Shown piece by piece: positions 21,203 to 29,827 of a DNA stretch of 30,928 nt. Location of the stretch: NCBI GenBank assembly GCA_036491035.1, contig DASXCU010000164.1, positions 1 to 30,928 of the forward strand, read 5' to 3'. The stretch is from Galbitalea sp036491035 (lineage in GTDB: Bacteria > Actinomycetota > Actinomycetes > Actinomycetales > Microbacteriaceae). The stretch's first letter is position 1; every line of letters begins with the position of its first letter. The notes beneath the pieces were generated by a model. It made no database searches. It was not told the DNA's origin and worked only from the letters and a program-made list of their open reading frames with translations. Both the position numbers and the translations under genes were made by a program.

Positions 21203-24200
21203 ATGGGCTTTAGCAATCCACCCATCTCGTGGTCCGAGCTTGAACGCACACTGTCCGGGCGTCGGCCGGGTTCTCCGCCCGTTGGAGCAGACGGAGGAGA
21301 CAGTCCGGCCTGGTCGCACAAGCGGCTGCCCTACGTGCCACCCGAAACACCCGAACGAACGACTTCGGGGCAGCGAGAACAGATCATCCCGTATGCGGAG
21401 CTGCACGCCCACTCCAACTTCAGCTTCCTGGACGGCGCGTCCTCACCCGAGCAGTTGCTCGAAGAAGCACAACGCCTCGGACTGCACGCGCTGGGGCTCA
21501 CCGACCACGATGGCTTCTACGGGATCGTCCGAATGGCGGAAGCCGCGGAAAGCTACAACATCAAGACGGTGTTCGGTGCGGAGCTGTCGCTCGGCCTCAG
21601 CAAACCCCAGAACGGAGAAGCCGACCCCGAGGGCAGCCACCTCGTGGTGCTGGCCCGTGGCGAGGAGGGGTACCACCGTCTCGCGGGAGCCCTGACGGCG
21701 GGCCAGCTTGCCGGGCAGGAGAAGGGTCGACCACTGTACGACCTGGGGAACCTGTCGGAACGGGCGGATGGCGCGTGGACGGTACTCACCGGATGCCGGA
21801 AGGGGCGAGTTCGGCAGGCGCTCGGCCCTTCGACGGGCTCAGGAACCGGTGGTGGCTCAGGAATCGGTGGTGGCTCGGGTAGCAGGGATGCGGCGCGGGA
21901 GGTGGATGAGCTGATCGACCTGTTCGGGCGGGACAACGTCCTCGTAGAACTCTTCGATCACGGCGATCCTCTCGCCTCCGATTACAACGACGCGCTCGCG
22001 GCAATAGCGAAGAGCCGGAACCTTTCTCTCGTCGCGACCGGCAACGTGCACTACGCGACCCCCGACCAGTACCGGCTGGCCACAGCAGTCGCCGCAGTTC
22101 GGGCGCGACGAAGCCTGGACGAACTGGATGGCTGGCTCCCCGCATCCGGAAGCGCCCACCTTCGCAGTGGCGTGGAGATGACGGAGCTCTTCGCCCGGTA
22201 TCCGGGGGCGGTGGAGAACACGGTCGGAATCGCCGACTCGCACGCGTTCGAGCTGAAGCGGGCACGACCGGGTCTTCCGAAGCAGCAGGTACCGGAGGGC
22301 CACACCCCCATGAGTTGGCTGCGAAAACTGGTGTGGGAGGGAGCGGCGGAGCGCTATCCGAACCTGAAGGAGAGCGACCGGGTTCGCATCGAACGGGAAC
22401 TCGCGGTAATCGAGCGGAAGGATTTCCCCGGCTACTTCCTGATTGTCTGGGACATCGTCCGGTACGCGAAGAGCCTCGGCATCCTGTGCCAGGGTCGTGG
22501 CTCTGCTGCGAACTCGGCCGTTTGCTACCTGCTAAAAATAACTGCCGTCGATGCGATCTTCTACGACCTGCCGTTCGAACGGTTCCTGTCGAGCATGCGC
22601 GACGAGGAACCGGACATCGACGTCGACTTCGACTCCGATCGTCGCGAAGAAGTCATCCAGTACGTCTACGAGAAGTACGGGAGGCAGAATGCCGCGCAGG
22701 TCGCGAACGTCATCAGTTACCGTCCAAAGAACGCGGTGCGTGACATGGCGAAAGCCCTCGGCCACAGCCCGGGACAGCAGGATGCCTGGTCGAAGCAGGT
22801 CGAGCGGTGGGGGGCCCTGACGGAGAGCTCGGACCACGACATCCCGCCAGCCGTCGTCGAACTGGCCACGGACATCCTGAAGTTCCCACGCCACCTCGGA
22901 ATCCACTCCGGCGGCATGGTGCTGACGGATCGTCCTGTCGGCGAGGTATGCCCGATCGAGCATGGTCGGATGGATGGACGAACGGTCCTGCAGTGGGACA
23001 AGGACGACTGCGCGTGGATGGGCCTCGTCAAGTTCGACCTGCTCGGACTCGGGATGCTGGCCGCACTGCAGTACTGCTTCGAACTCGCACGCGACCACGT
23101 CGGCGAGGAGTGGACGCTGGAGACGATTCCGAAGGAGGAGGCGGGCGTCTACGACATGCTGTGCCGGGCGGACTCGATCGGCGTTTTCCAGGTCGAATCG
23201 CGTGCACAGATGGGACTACTGCCCCGACTGCAGCCCCGACGCTTCTACGATCTCGTCGTCGAGATCGCACTGGTTCGACCCGGGCCGATCCAGGGTGGTG
23301 CCGTGCACCCGTACGTGCGGCGAAAGCTCGGGCAGGAGCCGGTCACCTACCTGCACCCGAAACTCCGGGAACCCCTCGAACGGACGCTCGGAATCCCGGT
23401 GTTCCAGGAGCAACTAATGCAGGTGGCGATGGCGGTCGGCGGATGCACGGGTGAAGACGCCGACCTGCTGCGACGGGCGATGGGATCGAAGCGGGGAATC
23501 GAACGCATCGAGTCGCTGCGCGAACGCCTCTACGAGGGAATGAAGTCGAACGGGATCGAAGGGGACGTCGCCGACGAGATCTACGGGAAGATCCAGGCGT
23601 TCGCGAACTTCGGGTTCGCGGAGAGCCACAGCCTGAGCTTCGCACTGCTCGTCTACGCGAGCTCGTGGATGCGGCTGCACTACCCCGGTGCGTTCCTTGC
23701 CGCACTCCTGCGGGCACAACCCATGGGCTTCTACTCGCCGCAGACACTGGTCGCCGATGCGCGGCGACACGGTGTCGTGGTGCTGCGACCGGACATCCAG
23801 CTTTCGGGCGTTTCGGCCGGCCTGGAACCTGTTGTTAGCCGAGTAGGCCGCGACGAAGGAGCAGCCGTGGGGCCACGGCCGCCGGTTCCGAACGATGCGT
23901 CAGCATCGATCGGCCGTGACGGGCGGGGAGCGAGACCCCTGTCCGAGTTAGGTTCCGACGCGTGCCTCGGCGAACAGCCACCGGTGCCCCCGTTCGACGC
24001 CAGCATTCCCTTCGACTCCGATGATCACCGTCGCGATGGCGCGTTCGCTGTCCGGCTCGGCCTCGACGAGGTGACCGGCATCAGCACGGCTCTCGCGACG
24101 AAGATCGTGGCTGAGCGGAAGCGGGCCGGCGACTACGCCAGCATGAACGACCTGGTTCGACGAGTGGGACTCACGACAGCACAACTCGAGCTGTTGTCAG

Positions 24201-24748
24201 CTTCCGGTGCCTTCGACACCCTGGGGCTCACCCGCCGGGAGGCGATGTGGAACGCGGGCAACGCGGCACAGGACCGTGCGGAATTCCTGGAGCACACCAT
24301 CGTGACCGTCCAGCCGCCGCTGTTCACGATGCCGTCCGAGGTGGATGAGCTGGTGTCCGACCTCTGGGCGACGGGGCTGTCGGCCGACAACCATCCGGTC
24401 CGGCACCTGCGTGCGCAACTCACCGAGCAGGGGGTGCTGAGCGCGGCGAGCCTGAAAACGACGGAGGTGGGTCGCCGGGTGAAGGTGGGCGGAGTAGTGA
24501 CCCACCGTCAGCGGCCGGCTACTGCGAGCGGGATCACGTTCGTGAATCTCGAGGACGAGACCGGCCTCATCAACATCATCTGCAGTGTGGGCGTCTGGAA
24601 CCGCTACCGCCGGATCACGCGGGATGCCAGCGCGATGATCGTTCGCGGCATCCTCGAGAGATCACCGGAGGGGGTGACCAACCTGCTGGCGGACGGATTC
24701 GAGGTGCTGGGGATGACGCCACAGACCAGGTCGCGCGACTTCCGGTAG
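21203..24748 (+). CDS. dnaE2: DnaE2, error-prone replicative-type DNA polymerase
   Basis: A 1181-residue C-family polymerase, the catalytic subunit of the damage-induced mutasome. The PHP domain starts at YAELHAHSNFSFLDGASS (64-81), followed by GLTDHDGFYG (98-107). The palm has RGSAANSAVCYLLKIT and the metal-binding P-D-I-D-V-D-F-D near 470. The finger and tandem helix-hairpin-helix regions follow, and an OB fold lies near the end (GGVVTHRQRPATASGITFVNLED). The ATG at 21203 has GGAG five bases upstream. Two stretches look like insertions compared with typical relatives: a Gly/Ser repeat at 208-227 and about 75 low-complexity residues at 874-949. It ends at 24748 with 83 bases to the next gene. 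The SOS promoter before imuA' is the likely source of transcription. Confidence 0.95.
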   Translation: MGFSNPPISWSELERTLSGRRPGSPPVGADGGDSPAWSHKRLPYVPPETPERTTSGQREQIIPYAELHAHSNFSFLDGASSPEQLLEEAQRLGLHALGLTDHDGFYGIVRMAEAAESYNIKTVFGAELSLGLSKPQNGEADPEGSHLVVLARGEEGYHRLAGALTAGQLAGQEKGRPLYDLGNLSERADGAWTVLTGCRKGRVRQALGPSTGSGTGGGSGIGGGSGSRDAAREVDELIDLFGRDNVLVELFDHGDPLASDYNDALAAIAKSRNLSLVATGNVHYATPDQYRLATAVAAVRARRSLDELDGWLPASGSAHLRSGVEMTELFARYPGAVENTVGIADSHAFELKRARPGLPKQQVPEGHTPMSWLRKLVWEGAAERYPNLKESDRVRIERELAVIERKDFPGYFLIVWDIVRYAKSLGILCQGRGSAANSAVCYLLKITAVDAIFYDLPFERFLSSMRDEEPDIDVDFDSDRREEVIQYVYEKYGRQNAAQVANVISYRPKNAVRDMAKALGHSPGQQDAWSKQVERWGALTESSDHDIPPAVVELATDILKFPRHLGIHSGGMVLTDRPVGEVCPIEHGRMDGRTVLQWDKDDCAWMGLVKFDLLGLGMLAALQYCFELARDHVGEEWTLETIPKEEAGVYDMLCRADSIGVFQVESRAQMGLLPRLQPRRFYDLVVEIALVRPGPIQGGAVHPYVRRKLGQEPVTYLHPKLREPLERTLGIPVFQEQLMQVAMAVGGCTGEDADLLRRAMGSKRGIERIESLRERLYEGMKSNGIEGDVADEIYGKIQAFANFGFAESHSLSFALLVYASSWMRLHYPGAFLAALLRAQPMGFYSPQTLVADARRHGVVVLRPDIQLSGVSAGLEPVVSRVGRDEGAAVGPRPPVPNDASASIGRDGRGARPLSELGSDACLGEQPPVPPFDASIPFDSDDHRRDGAFAVRLGLDEVTGISTALATKIVAERKRAGDYASMNDLVRRVGLTTAQLELLSASGAFDTLGLTRREAMWNAGNAAQDRAEFLEHTIVTVQPPLFTMPSEVDELVSDLWATGLSADNHPVRHLRAQLTEQGVLSAASLKTTEVGRRVKVGGVVTHRQRPATASGITFVNLEDETGLINIICSVGVWNRYRRITRDASAMIVRGILERSPEGVTNLLADGFEVLGMTPQTRSRDFR
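21836..21880 (+). repeat. 18-bp tandem Gly/Ser-coding repeat in dnaE2
   Basis: Two near-identical 18-base units (21836-21853 and 21854-21871, one C/T difference) and a partial third (21872-21880) encode G-S-G-T-G-G, G-S-G-I-G-G and G-S-G. The sequence just before, CCTTCGACGGGCTCAGG, resembles a dispersed repeat known to me from other GC-rich bacteria, so this may be an in-frame repeat insertion. Confidence 0.7.
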
Positions 24749-24831
24749 CCATTCGACAGGCACAGGGATCACGGCCCACGGACCGGGCACGTCTAGGCAA
24801 GAATCCAGCAACCCGCCCCTAGGGTCGAACC

Positions 24832-25689
24832 ATGTCAAAGGAGTCAGCGCGCGCCAGCGCCGAGCACCGCAAAGCCATCGTCGCCGCCGCCAGGAAGGCG
24901 GAGAAGCGTCGCAAGCTCATCGGGCGGGTCGTCGCAATAGTCGTCGGCGTTGTCGTCGTCGCCGGAGTCATTACGGTGATCGTCGTCGTGACACGGCCCG
25001 CCACCCCGGGAAAAACCTCGACGAGCGGGCAGATTCTCCCCGCGGCATCCTCCGGCGCAACGGTCGTCGAAGCACCGGTGAAGCGAGTGCCTAACACGAG
25101 CGGTATCTCCGGCGTGCTCGCCTGGGATACGACTGGCTGGCCTGGCGACGGCTCCGACCACACGGGTGCGCTCGAACACGACCACGTGACAACTCCGGTG
25201 AAGTACGCGGTGCTGCCACCGGTCGGCGGTCCGCACAACCCCGTCTGGATGAACGCAGGCGTCTACACGAAGCCGGTACCGACCGAACGAGCGGTTCACA
25301 ACCTCGAGCACGGCGCCGTCTGGATCACCTACAACCCGAGTCTGCCCGCATCCGAGGTCAAGACACTCACCGCGTTCGTAACCAAACAGACCCTCATCCC
25401 GGAGCCGGCCAGCGAGGTTGGATTCAGTGGCGAATCCAACCGCTACATGGATCTCACCCCCTGGACGAGCAACTCCCTACCCAGCCCGATCGTGATCAGC
25501 TCGTGGGGTCACCAGCTCCGCGTGACGAGCCCCACTGATCCTCGTCTCCAGAAGTTCGTCGACACGTTCAGATACCAGAAGAAGTACAGCCCCGAATACG
25601 GTGGACCGGTCGATGGCGTTCCGATCCAGAGCGGCGGTCGCGCGGCGCTGGACGGCGGAACGAAAGCCAACCCGCCCGGAACCGAGTAG
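24832..25689 (+). CDS. DUF3105 domain protein, membrane-anchored
   Basis: A 285-residue protein. A basic, Ala-rich N-terminus (1-30, RKAEKRRK) precedes one transmembrane helix (about 31-54), so the bulk is outside the cell. The DUF3105 core is visible as LPPVGGPHNPVWMNAGVY (128-145) and VHNLEHGAVWITYNPS (155-170), with conserved His and Glu that could bind metal. Function is unknown. The tail (from about 260) is Gly/Pro-rich. The ATG at 24832 has TAGGGT (24820-24825) six bases upstream, so the mRNA may be leaderless. It follows dnaE2 by 83 bases and converges on the MSMEG_6728-family gene with a three-base gap; nothing ties it to the SOS genes. Confidence 0.87.
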   Translation: MSKESARASAEHRKAIVAAARKAEKRRKLIGRVVAIVVGVVVVAGVITVIVVVTRPATPGKTSTSGQILPAASSGATVVEAPVKRVPNTSGISGVLAWDTTGWPGDGSDHTGALEHDHVTTPVKYAVLPPVGGPHNPVWMNAGVYTKPVPTERAVHNLEHGAVWITYNPSLPASEVKTLTAFVTKQTLIPEPASEVGFSGESNRYMDLTPWTSNSLPSPIVISSWGHQLRVTSPTDPRLQKFVDTFRYQKKYSPEYGGPVDGVPIQSGGRAALDGGTKANPPGTE

Positions 25690-25692
25690 TCG

Positions 25693-26514
25693 CTAGGTTG
25701 CCGGGCCGGTCGTAACGAAGATCGACTGCGGATCCTGCAGCAGAGCCGGGTAGGGGAAAACCGAACGCTGCAGCTCGCCCTCGAAGCTCGCCGGGCGACG
25801 AAGTCCGCTCTGGCGTTCGTCGGCGAACGCCGTCACCGCGCCGGCGAACTCGCCGAGGAAAAGCCGTCCACCTGCGCGCTGGAGAGCGGCGAATGGAGTT
25901 CCGTCGGGAAGTCCGGCGAACAGCTCGAGCTGCGCACGCCACTTCGGACCGATCCTGCCGGTGGGCGACTGCTCTCCGAGCGTGACTCCCCCGGTCCCGA
26001 GCCAGTCTTCGAGCTGTCGATCGTCGAGTGGTCGGAGGATTACGAGCGGACTGCCGAGAACGACTCGATCGACAACACCCGGGTCGGTGCCCGGCCAGAC
26101 GTACTCGAGATCACCGGGAACACCGGGAAACCGCGGCCCGTAGAAGTCCGGGTCCTTCCGGATGAGGTTCGACTGGTGACTGGTGTGGAGTTCGCCGCGC
26201 CCCAACCAGGACGGCAGGGCGAGCTCCGACTGCGGGGTCGTCAGCGCTTGTGGGGCGAATTCGGCGATCTGCACGCGCGTCGAATCGGCGGCACCGCGCC
26301 CCGTCCACGCATCCACCATTGCCAGCCCGTAGCTCGTGAGCGCAGGCACGTAGCCGCGCCACATGAGCGTCGCCGGATGATTGCTCCAGCCGTAGCTCGG
26401 AAAGGTCAGCGCTCGAAGGATCTGTAGCGTCTCGACCCGCTGTTTGCCGAGTCTCGGCGAGTCGAGAACCGCGGCCGAGCGGTCGAACTCCGGATACGGC
26501 AGAAAGGTCTGCAC
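25693..26514 (-). CDS. MSMEG_6728 family protein (pyrimidine-dimer glycosylase-like)
   Basis: A 273-residue protein starting V-Q-T-F-L-P-Y-P-E-F-D-R-S-A and continuing with VLDSPRLGKQRVETLQILRAL, typical of the actinobacterial MSMEG_6728 family. HTSHQSNLIRKDPDFYGPRFPG in the middle is another family hallmark, with His and Lys residues that could be catalytic. From memory the family is related to pyrimidine-dimer DNA glycosylases, so a DNA-repair role is a hypothesis only. The GTG at 26514 follows the stop of the aspartate aminotransferase gene with one base between (TGA-C-GTG), so it is almost certainly translated from the same mRNA by coupling. The protein has no signal peptide. It converges on DUF3105. 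Confidence 0.8.
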   Translation of the reverse strand: MQTFLPYPEFDRSAAVLDSPRLGKQRVETLQILRALTFPSYGWSNHPATLMWRGYVPALTSYGLAMVDAWTGRGAADSTRVQIAEFAPQALTTPQSELALPSWLGRGELHTSHQSNLIRKDPDFYGPRFPGVPGDLEYVWPGTDPGVVDRVVLGSPLVILRPLDDRQLEDWLGTGGVTLGEQSPTGRIGPKWRAQLELFAGLPDGTPFAALQRAGGRLFLGEFAGAVTAFADERQSGLRRPASFEGELQRSVFPYPALLQDPQSIFVTTGPAT

Positions 26515-26515
26515 G

Positions 26516-27751
26516 TCAGGCCGCGGCGCGCTCCGCCTGCGCGAGAAGGATGCAGGTGCACAGCCCATCAATCGCCGCGCGCAGGTCCTCGATGGACGGA
26601 AAGCTCGGCGCAATTCGGATCGTCGAGTCTCGCGGGTCATTCCCGTACGGATATGGAGCACCTGCTGCCGTGACCGCGATGCCGGCCTGTTTCGCCAGTT
26701 CGACGGCGCGAGTCGCGCAGCCCTCCCCCGCCTCGAGACAGATGAAGTAACCGCCCTTCGGCTTGGTCCACTGGGCGGACTCGCCGAGCCGGGCAGCGAG
26801 AATCTCCTGTGCGGCATCGAATTTCGGGACCAAGAGCGCGCGGTTCCGGCGCATGTGCTCGCGAACGCCCTCCGCGTCGTTCAGGAAACGAACGTGGCGC
26901 AGCTGATTGATCTTGTCGGGGCCGATGTTGCGCGCGAAGGAGTACTCGCGAATCCAGTCGATCGTCGCGGGTGATCCCCCAACGAAACCGACGCCGCCGC
27001 CCGCGAACGTGATCTTCGACGTCGAGGCGAAAACCACCGGGCGATCCGGGTTTCCGGCAGCGGCGGCAAGGGCGAGCACGTCGATAACTGGTACTTCGTC
27101 GTCGGTGAGGTGATGGACGGCGTAGGCGTTGTCCCAGAACAGCGTGAAGTCGGGAGCGGCGGTCGGCATCGAGACGAGCGCCTTCACCTCGTCTTCGGTG
27201 AGGCTGAAGCCGGTCGGGTTGCCGTACATCGGAACGGACCACATGCCGCGAATGCTCGAGTCGTCGGCCACGAGGCGCGTGATGGTGTCGAGGTCGAGTG
27301 CACCATCGATGAACGGAACCGCGATCATCCGAACGCCGAGCGCCTCACAGATCGTGAAATGGCGGTCGTATCCGGGCACAGGACACAGGAAGGTAATGCC
27401 GTCGACGTCGCGCCAGGGTCCGTCGCCTCCGGGGCGACCGTTGAGAAGGGCGTTGACGACGGTGCCGTGCATAATCGGCAGCGTGACGGCGTCCAGCGCC
27501 AGCAGCTGGGCGGTCGGAATGTGCAGCAGCTCGCCGAAGATGGCGCGCAGCTCGTCGAGGCCGTCCGGTCCGCCGTAGTTGCGCAGGTCGGTGCCGTCCG
27601 CACTGCGGTAATCGCCGTCGCCCGGCAGGGAGAGCAGGGCGTTGGAGAGGTCGAGCTGCTCTGGCGACGGTTTGCCGCGCGTCAGATCGAGCTTCAGGCC
27701 CTTGGCGCGAAGATCTTCGTGTTGCTTTTTGAGCTGGTCGATCGAGGTCAC
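26516..27751 (-). CDS. Aspartate aminotransferase, class Ic
   Basis: A 411-residue PLP enzyme of the group represented by Corynebacterium glutamicum AspT, moving amino groups between aspartate and 2-oxoglutarate in the cytosol. RGKPSPEQLDLSNALLSLPG near 25-44 is the family signature. GNPTG (177-181), FWDNAYAVHHL (205-215) and STSKITFAGGGVGF (243-256) form the PLP pocket, with Lys246 as Schiff-base lysine. The C-terminal GNDPRDSTIRIAPSFP carries the substrate Arg. The GTG at 27751 has TAACGT (27763-27758) six bases upstream and GGTGG just before it. The MSMEG_6728-family gene follows with a single-base gap. Confidence 0.94.
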   Translation of the reverse strand: MTSIDQLKKQHEDLRAKGLKLDLTRGKPSPEQLDLSNALLSLPGDGDYRSADGTDLRNYGGPDGLDELRAIFGELLHIPTAQLLALDAVTLPIMHGTVVNALLNGRPGGDGPWRDVDGITFLCPVPGYDRHFTICEALGVRMIAVPFIDGALDLDTITRLVADDSSIRGMWSVPMYGNPTGFSLTEDEVKALVSMPTAAPDFTLFWDNAYAVHHLTDDEVPVIDVLALAAAAGNPDRPVVFASTSKITFAGGGVGFVGGSPATIDWIREYSFARNIGPDKINQLRHVRFLNDAEGVREHMRRNRALLVPKFDAAQEILAARLGESAQWTKPKGGYFICLEAGEGCATRAVELAKQAGIAVTAAGAPYPYGNDPRDSTIRIAPSFPSIEDLRAAIDGLCTCILLAQAERAAA

Positions 27752-27787
27752 CCACCAACGTTAGCGCGGCGTGCGGTCGCTCGCGGC

Positions 27788-29611
27788 TCAGCCCGCGGCG
27801 TGGAGGCGCTTGCGAAGAAAGTCGATGCGATCCTGCAGCTGACTGACCGTAGCCTGCGCCACCGGAGGACCACCACAGGTGCGCCGAAGCTCGGCATGGA
27901 TGTGGGCGTGCGGTTCGCCGCTGAGCCGAGCGCGTGCTCCGACGAGTCCGTTCAGGACCGCGCGCTGCTCCTTCAGGTTCCGGTAGAGCGGCTTGTCCTC
28001 CGGGCGGTCGTCGGCGGGGCCCGCCGTCGCGCGTCGCGCGGCCGCGCGCCTGGACTGCCGAGCCTGGCGGACACGAAGCAGATCGCGCACCTGGTCCGGT
28101 TCGAGGATCCCCGGGATCCCGATGAAGTCGAGCTCCTCGTCGCTGCCGACCTCGGCGGCAAAGCCGAACTCGGTCCCCTCGTAGAGCACCCGATCGAAAT
28201 TGGCGTCCGACTCGAGTGCCTGCCAGGTGAATTCGTCCTCGAGCCGCTCGGACGCGGACTCCTGACGGTTCGCCTCGTCGAGCAGTTCATCATCGAAAAG
28301 GTCCGTTGCGTCGGTCTCTCGATCGAGGGCGTGGTCCCGTTCGAGCTCGAGGGCGGAGGCGAGGGCCATCAGTGATGGGACGCTCGGAAGAAAAATCGAC
28401 GCGAGTTCACCGCGTCGCCGGGCACGAACAAATCGGCCGATGGCCTGGGCGAAATACAGCGGCGTCGCCGCGGACGTCGCATAGACACCGACCGCGAGGC
28501 GTGGGACATCGACGCCCTCGGACACCATGCGAACCGCGACCATCCAGCGGGAGTCCGATTCCGCGAACTTCTCGATCCGCTCGCTCGACGCCTTTTCATC
28601 CGACAGGACGAGCGTTGGCGCCTGGCCGGTGATGCCCTCCAGCACGGCGGCGTACGCGCGCGCTGCGGCCTGGTCGGTGGCGATAACCAGACCGCCGGCG
28701 TCGGGCACCGTATGCCGCACCTCGCTCAGGCGACGGTCGGCCGCAGCGAGAACGGAGGGAATCCAGTCACCGTCGGGTGCGAGAGCCGTGCGCCAGGCCT
28801 GCGCGGTGACATCCTTCGTGTCCTCCTGCCCCAGTCGGGCCTCGAACTCGTCGCCCATTTTGGTGCGCCAGCGCATCTTGCCGGCATAGGCGAGGAACAG
28901 CACCGGACGAACAACCCCGTCGGCGAGGGCACGACCGTACCCGTAGTTGTAGTCGGTGCGGGACAGGCGGATGCCGTGGTCGTCCCGCAGGTAGGTGACG
29001 AACGGGATCGGTGCAGTGTCCGATCGGAACGGAGTTCCGGTGAGGGACAGCCGTCGTGTCGCGGGCTCGAACGCTTCGCGAATGGCGTCGCCCCAGCTCA
29101 GTGCGTCGCCACCGTGGTGGATCTCGTCGAGAATCACGAGTGTTCGAGTGGATTCCGTGAACTGGCGGTGCAGGGCGGCACGAACTGCTACCTGGGCATA
29201 GGTCACAACGACGCCGTTGAAGCGTCGACCGCCCAGCGCCTGTCCGTTGCGGAACTCCGGATTCAGTCGGATTCCCGCGCGATGCGCGGCATCCGCCCAC
29301 TGTCGCTTCAGGTGCTCGGTCGGGGCGACCACCGTGATTCGATCGACGACTCGACGTGCGAGAAGCTCTGCGGCGAGCCGGAGTGCGAAGGCGGTCTTGC
29401 CGGCGCCCGGAGTTGCGGCGGCCAGGAAGTCGCGCGGCTCCGTCTCGAAGTACGCGTCCAGCGCCTCGGCCTGCCAGGCCCGAAGCTTGTCGGCGGTGCC
29501 TCGAGCGGCCCGCTCGGGATAGGACGGCGAGAGATGCTCGGCGGCGAAGGTTCCGACCGGTTTGGGTGCCGGACCAATCGGCCACTCATCCGATTGCTGC
29601 AGCTCCCCCAC
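27788..29611 (-). CDS. DEAD/DEAH-box SF2 helicase
   Basis: A 607-residue superfamily 2 helicase or translocase. ATPGAGKTAF (66-75) is Walker A with Lys72, and VVAPTEHLKRQW (94-105) is motif Ia. LVILDEIHHGGDAL (158-171) is the DEIH box, and LTGTPFRSD (190-198) is motif III-like. MVSEGVDVPRLAVGVYAT and FAQAIGRFVRARR provide motifs V and VI with arginine fingers. After the helicase core, about 430-607 is an acidic to basic helical extension of unknown role. It acts on nucleic acid in the cytosol; the substrate is unknown. The GTG at 29611 has TATCGT (29625-29620) eight bases upstream. It lies downstream of dinB and a 30-residue ORF on the same strand and may share a repair context with them. Confidence 0.9.
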   Translation of the reverse strand: MGELQQSDEWPIGPAPKPVGTFAAEHLSPSYPERAARGTADKLRAWQAEALDAYFETEPRDFLAAATPGAGKTAFALRLAAELLARRVVDRITVVAPTEHLKRQWADAAHRAGIRLNPEFRNGQALGGRRFNGVVVTYAQVAVRAALHRQFTESTRTLVILDEIHHGGDALSWGDAIREAFEPATRRLSLTGTPFRSDTAPIPFVTYLRDDHGIRLSRTDYNYGYGRALADGVVRPVLFLAYAGKMRWRTKMGDEFEARLGQEDTKDVTAQAWRTALAPDGDWIPSVLAAADRRLSEVRHTVPDAGGLVIATDQAAARAYAAVLEGITGQAPTLVLSDEKASSERIEKFAESDSRWMVAVRMVSEGVDVPRLAVGVYATSAATPLYFAQAIGRFVRARRRGELASIFLPSVPSLMALASALELERDHALDRETDATDLFDDELLDEANRQESASERLEDEFTWQALESDANFDRVLYEGTEFGFAAEVGSDEELDFIGIPGILEPDQVRDLLRVRQARQSRRAAARRATAGPADDRPEDKPLYRNLKEQRAVLNGLVGARARLSGEPHAHIHAELRRTCGGPPVAQATVSQLQDRIDFLRKRLHAAG

Positions 29612-29693
29612 TTGATGAAACGATACCGGCCCGCGCCGACACCCCCGCGCCCGACGGGCGGGCGGGTCTCACGTTTCGTGAATTAGTGGTGGT

Positions 29694-29786
29694 CTATTTG
29701 GCCAGCTGCATGAACAGCGCGATCGCGACGACGGCCGAGGCAAAGATCGCACTGACCAGTGTCAGTGCCCGTAAACGTACGCTCAT
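29694..29786 (-). CDS. 30-residue membrane micropeptide
   Basis: An ATG at 29786 preceded by AGGGGG at ideal spacing opens a 30-codon ORF: M-S-V-R-L-R-A-L-T then a hydrophobic span (LVSAIFASAVVAIALFMQ, about 10-27) and a final L-A-K. The basic N-terminus with a single transmembrane helix suggests a small inner-membrane peptide. It lies 41 bases after dinB on the same strand. Its strong ribosome binding site argues for translation; I know no family for it. Confidence 0.6.
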   Translation of the reverse strand: MSVRLRALTLVSAIFASAVVAIALFMQLAK

Positions 29787-29827
29787 TGGTGCCCCCTTGC
29801 GGAACACTCTATTGGTCGCGCCGACTG

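Noticed and set aside
27110..28375. Plus-strand ORF opposite aspartate aminotransferase and helicase
   Set aside because: Spans two real genes on the other strand and has no recognisable domain.
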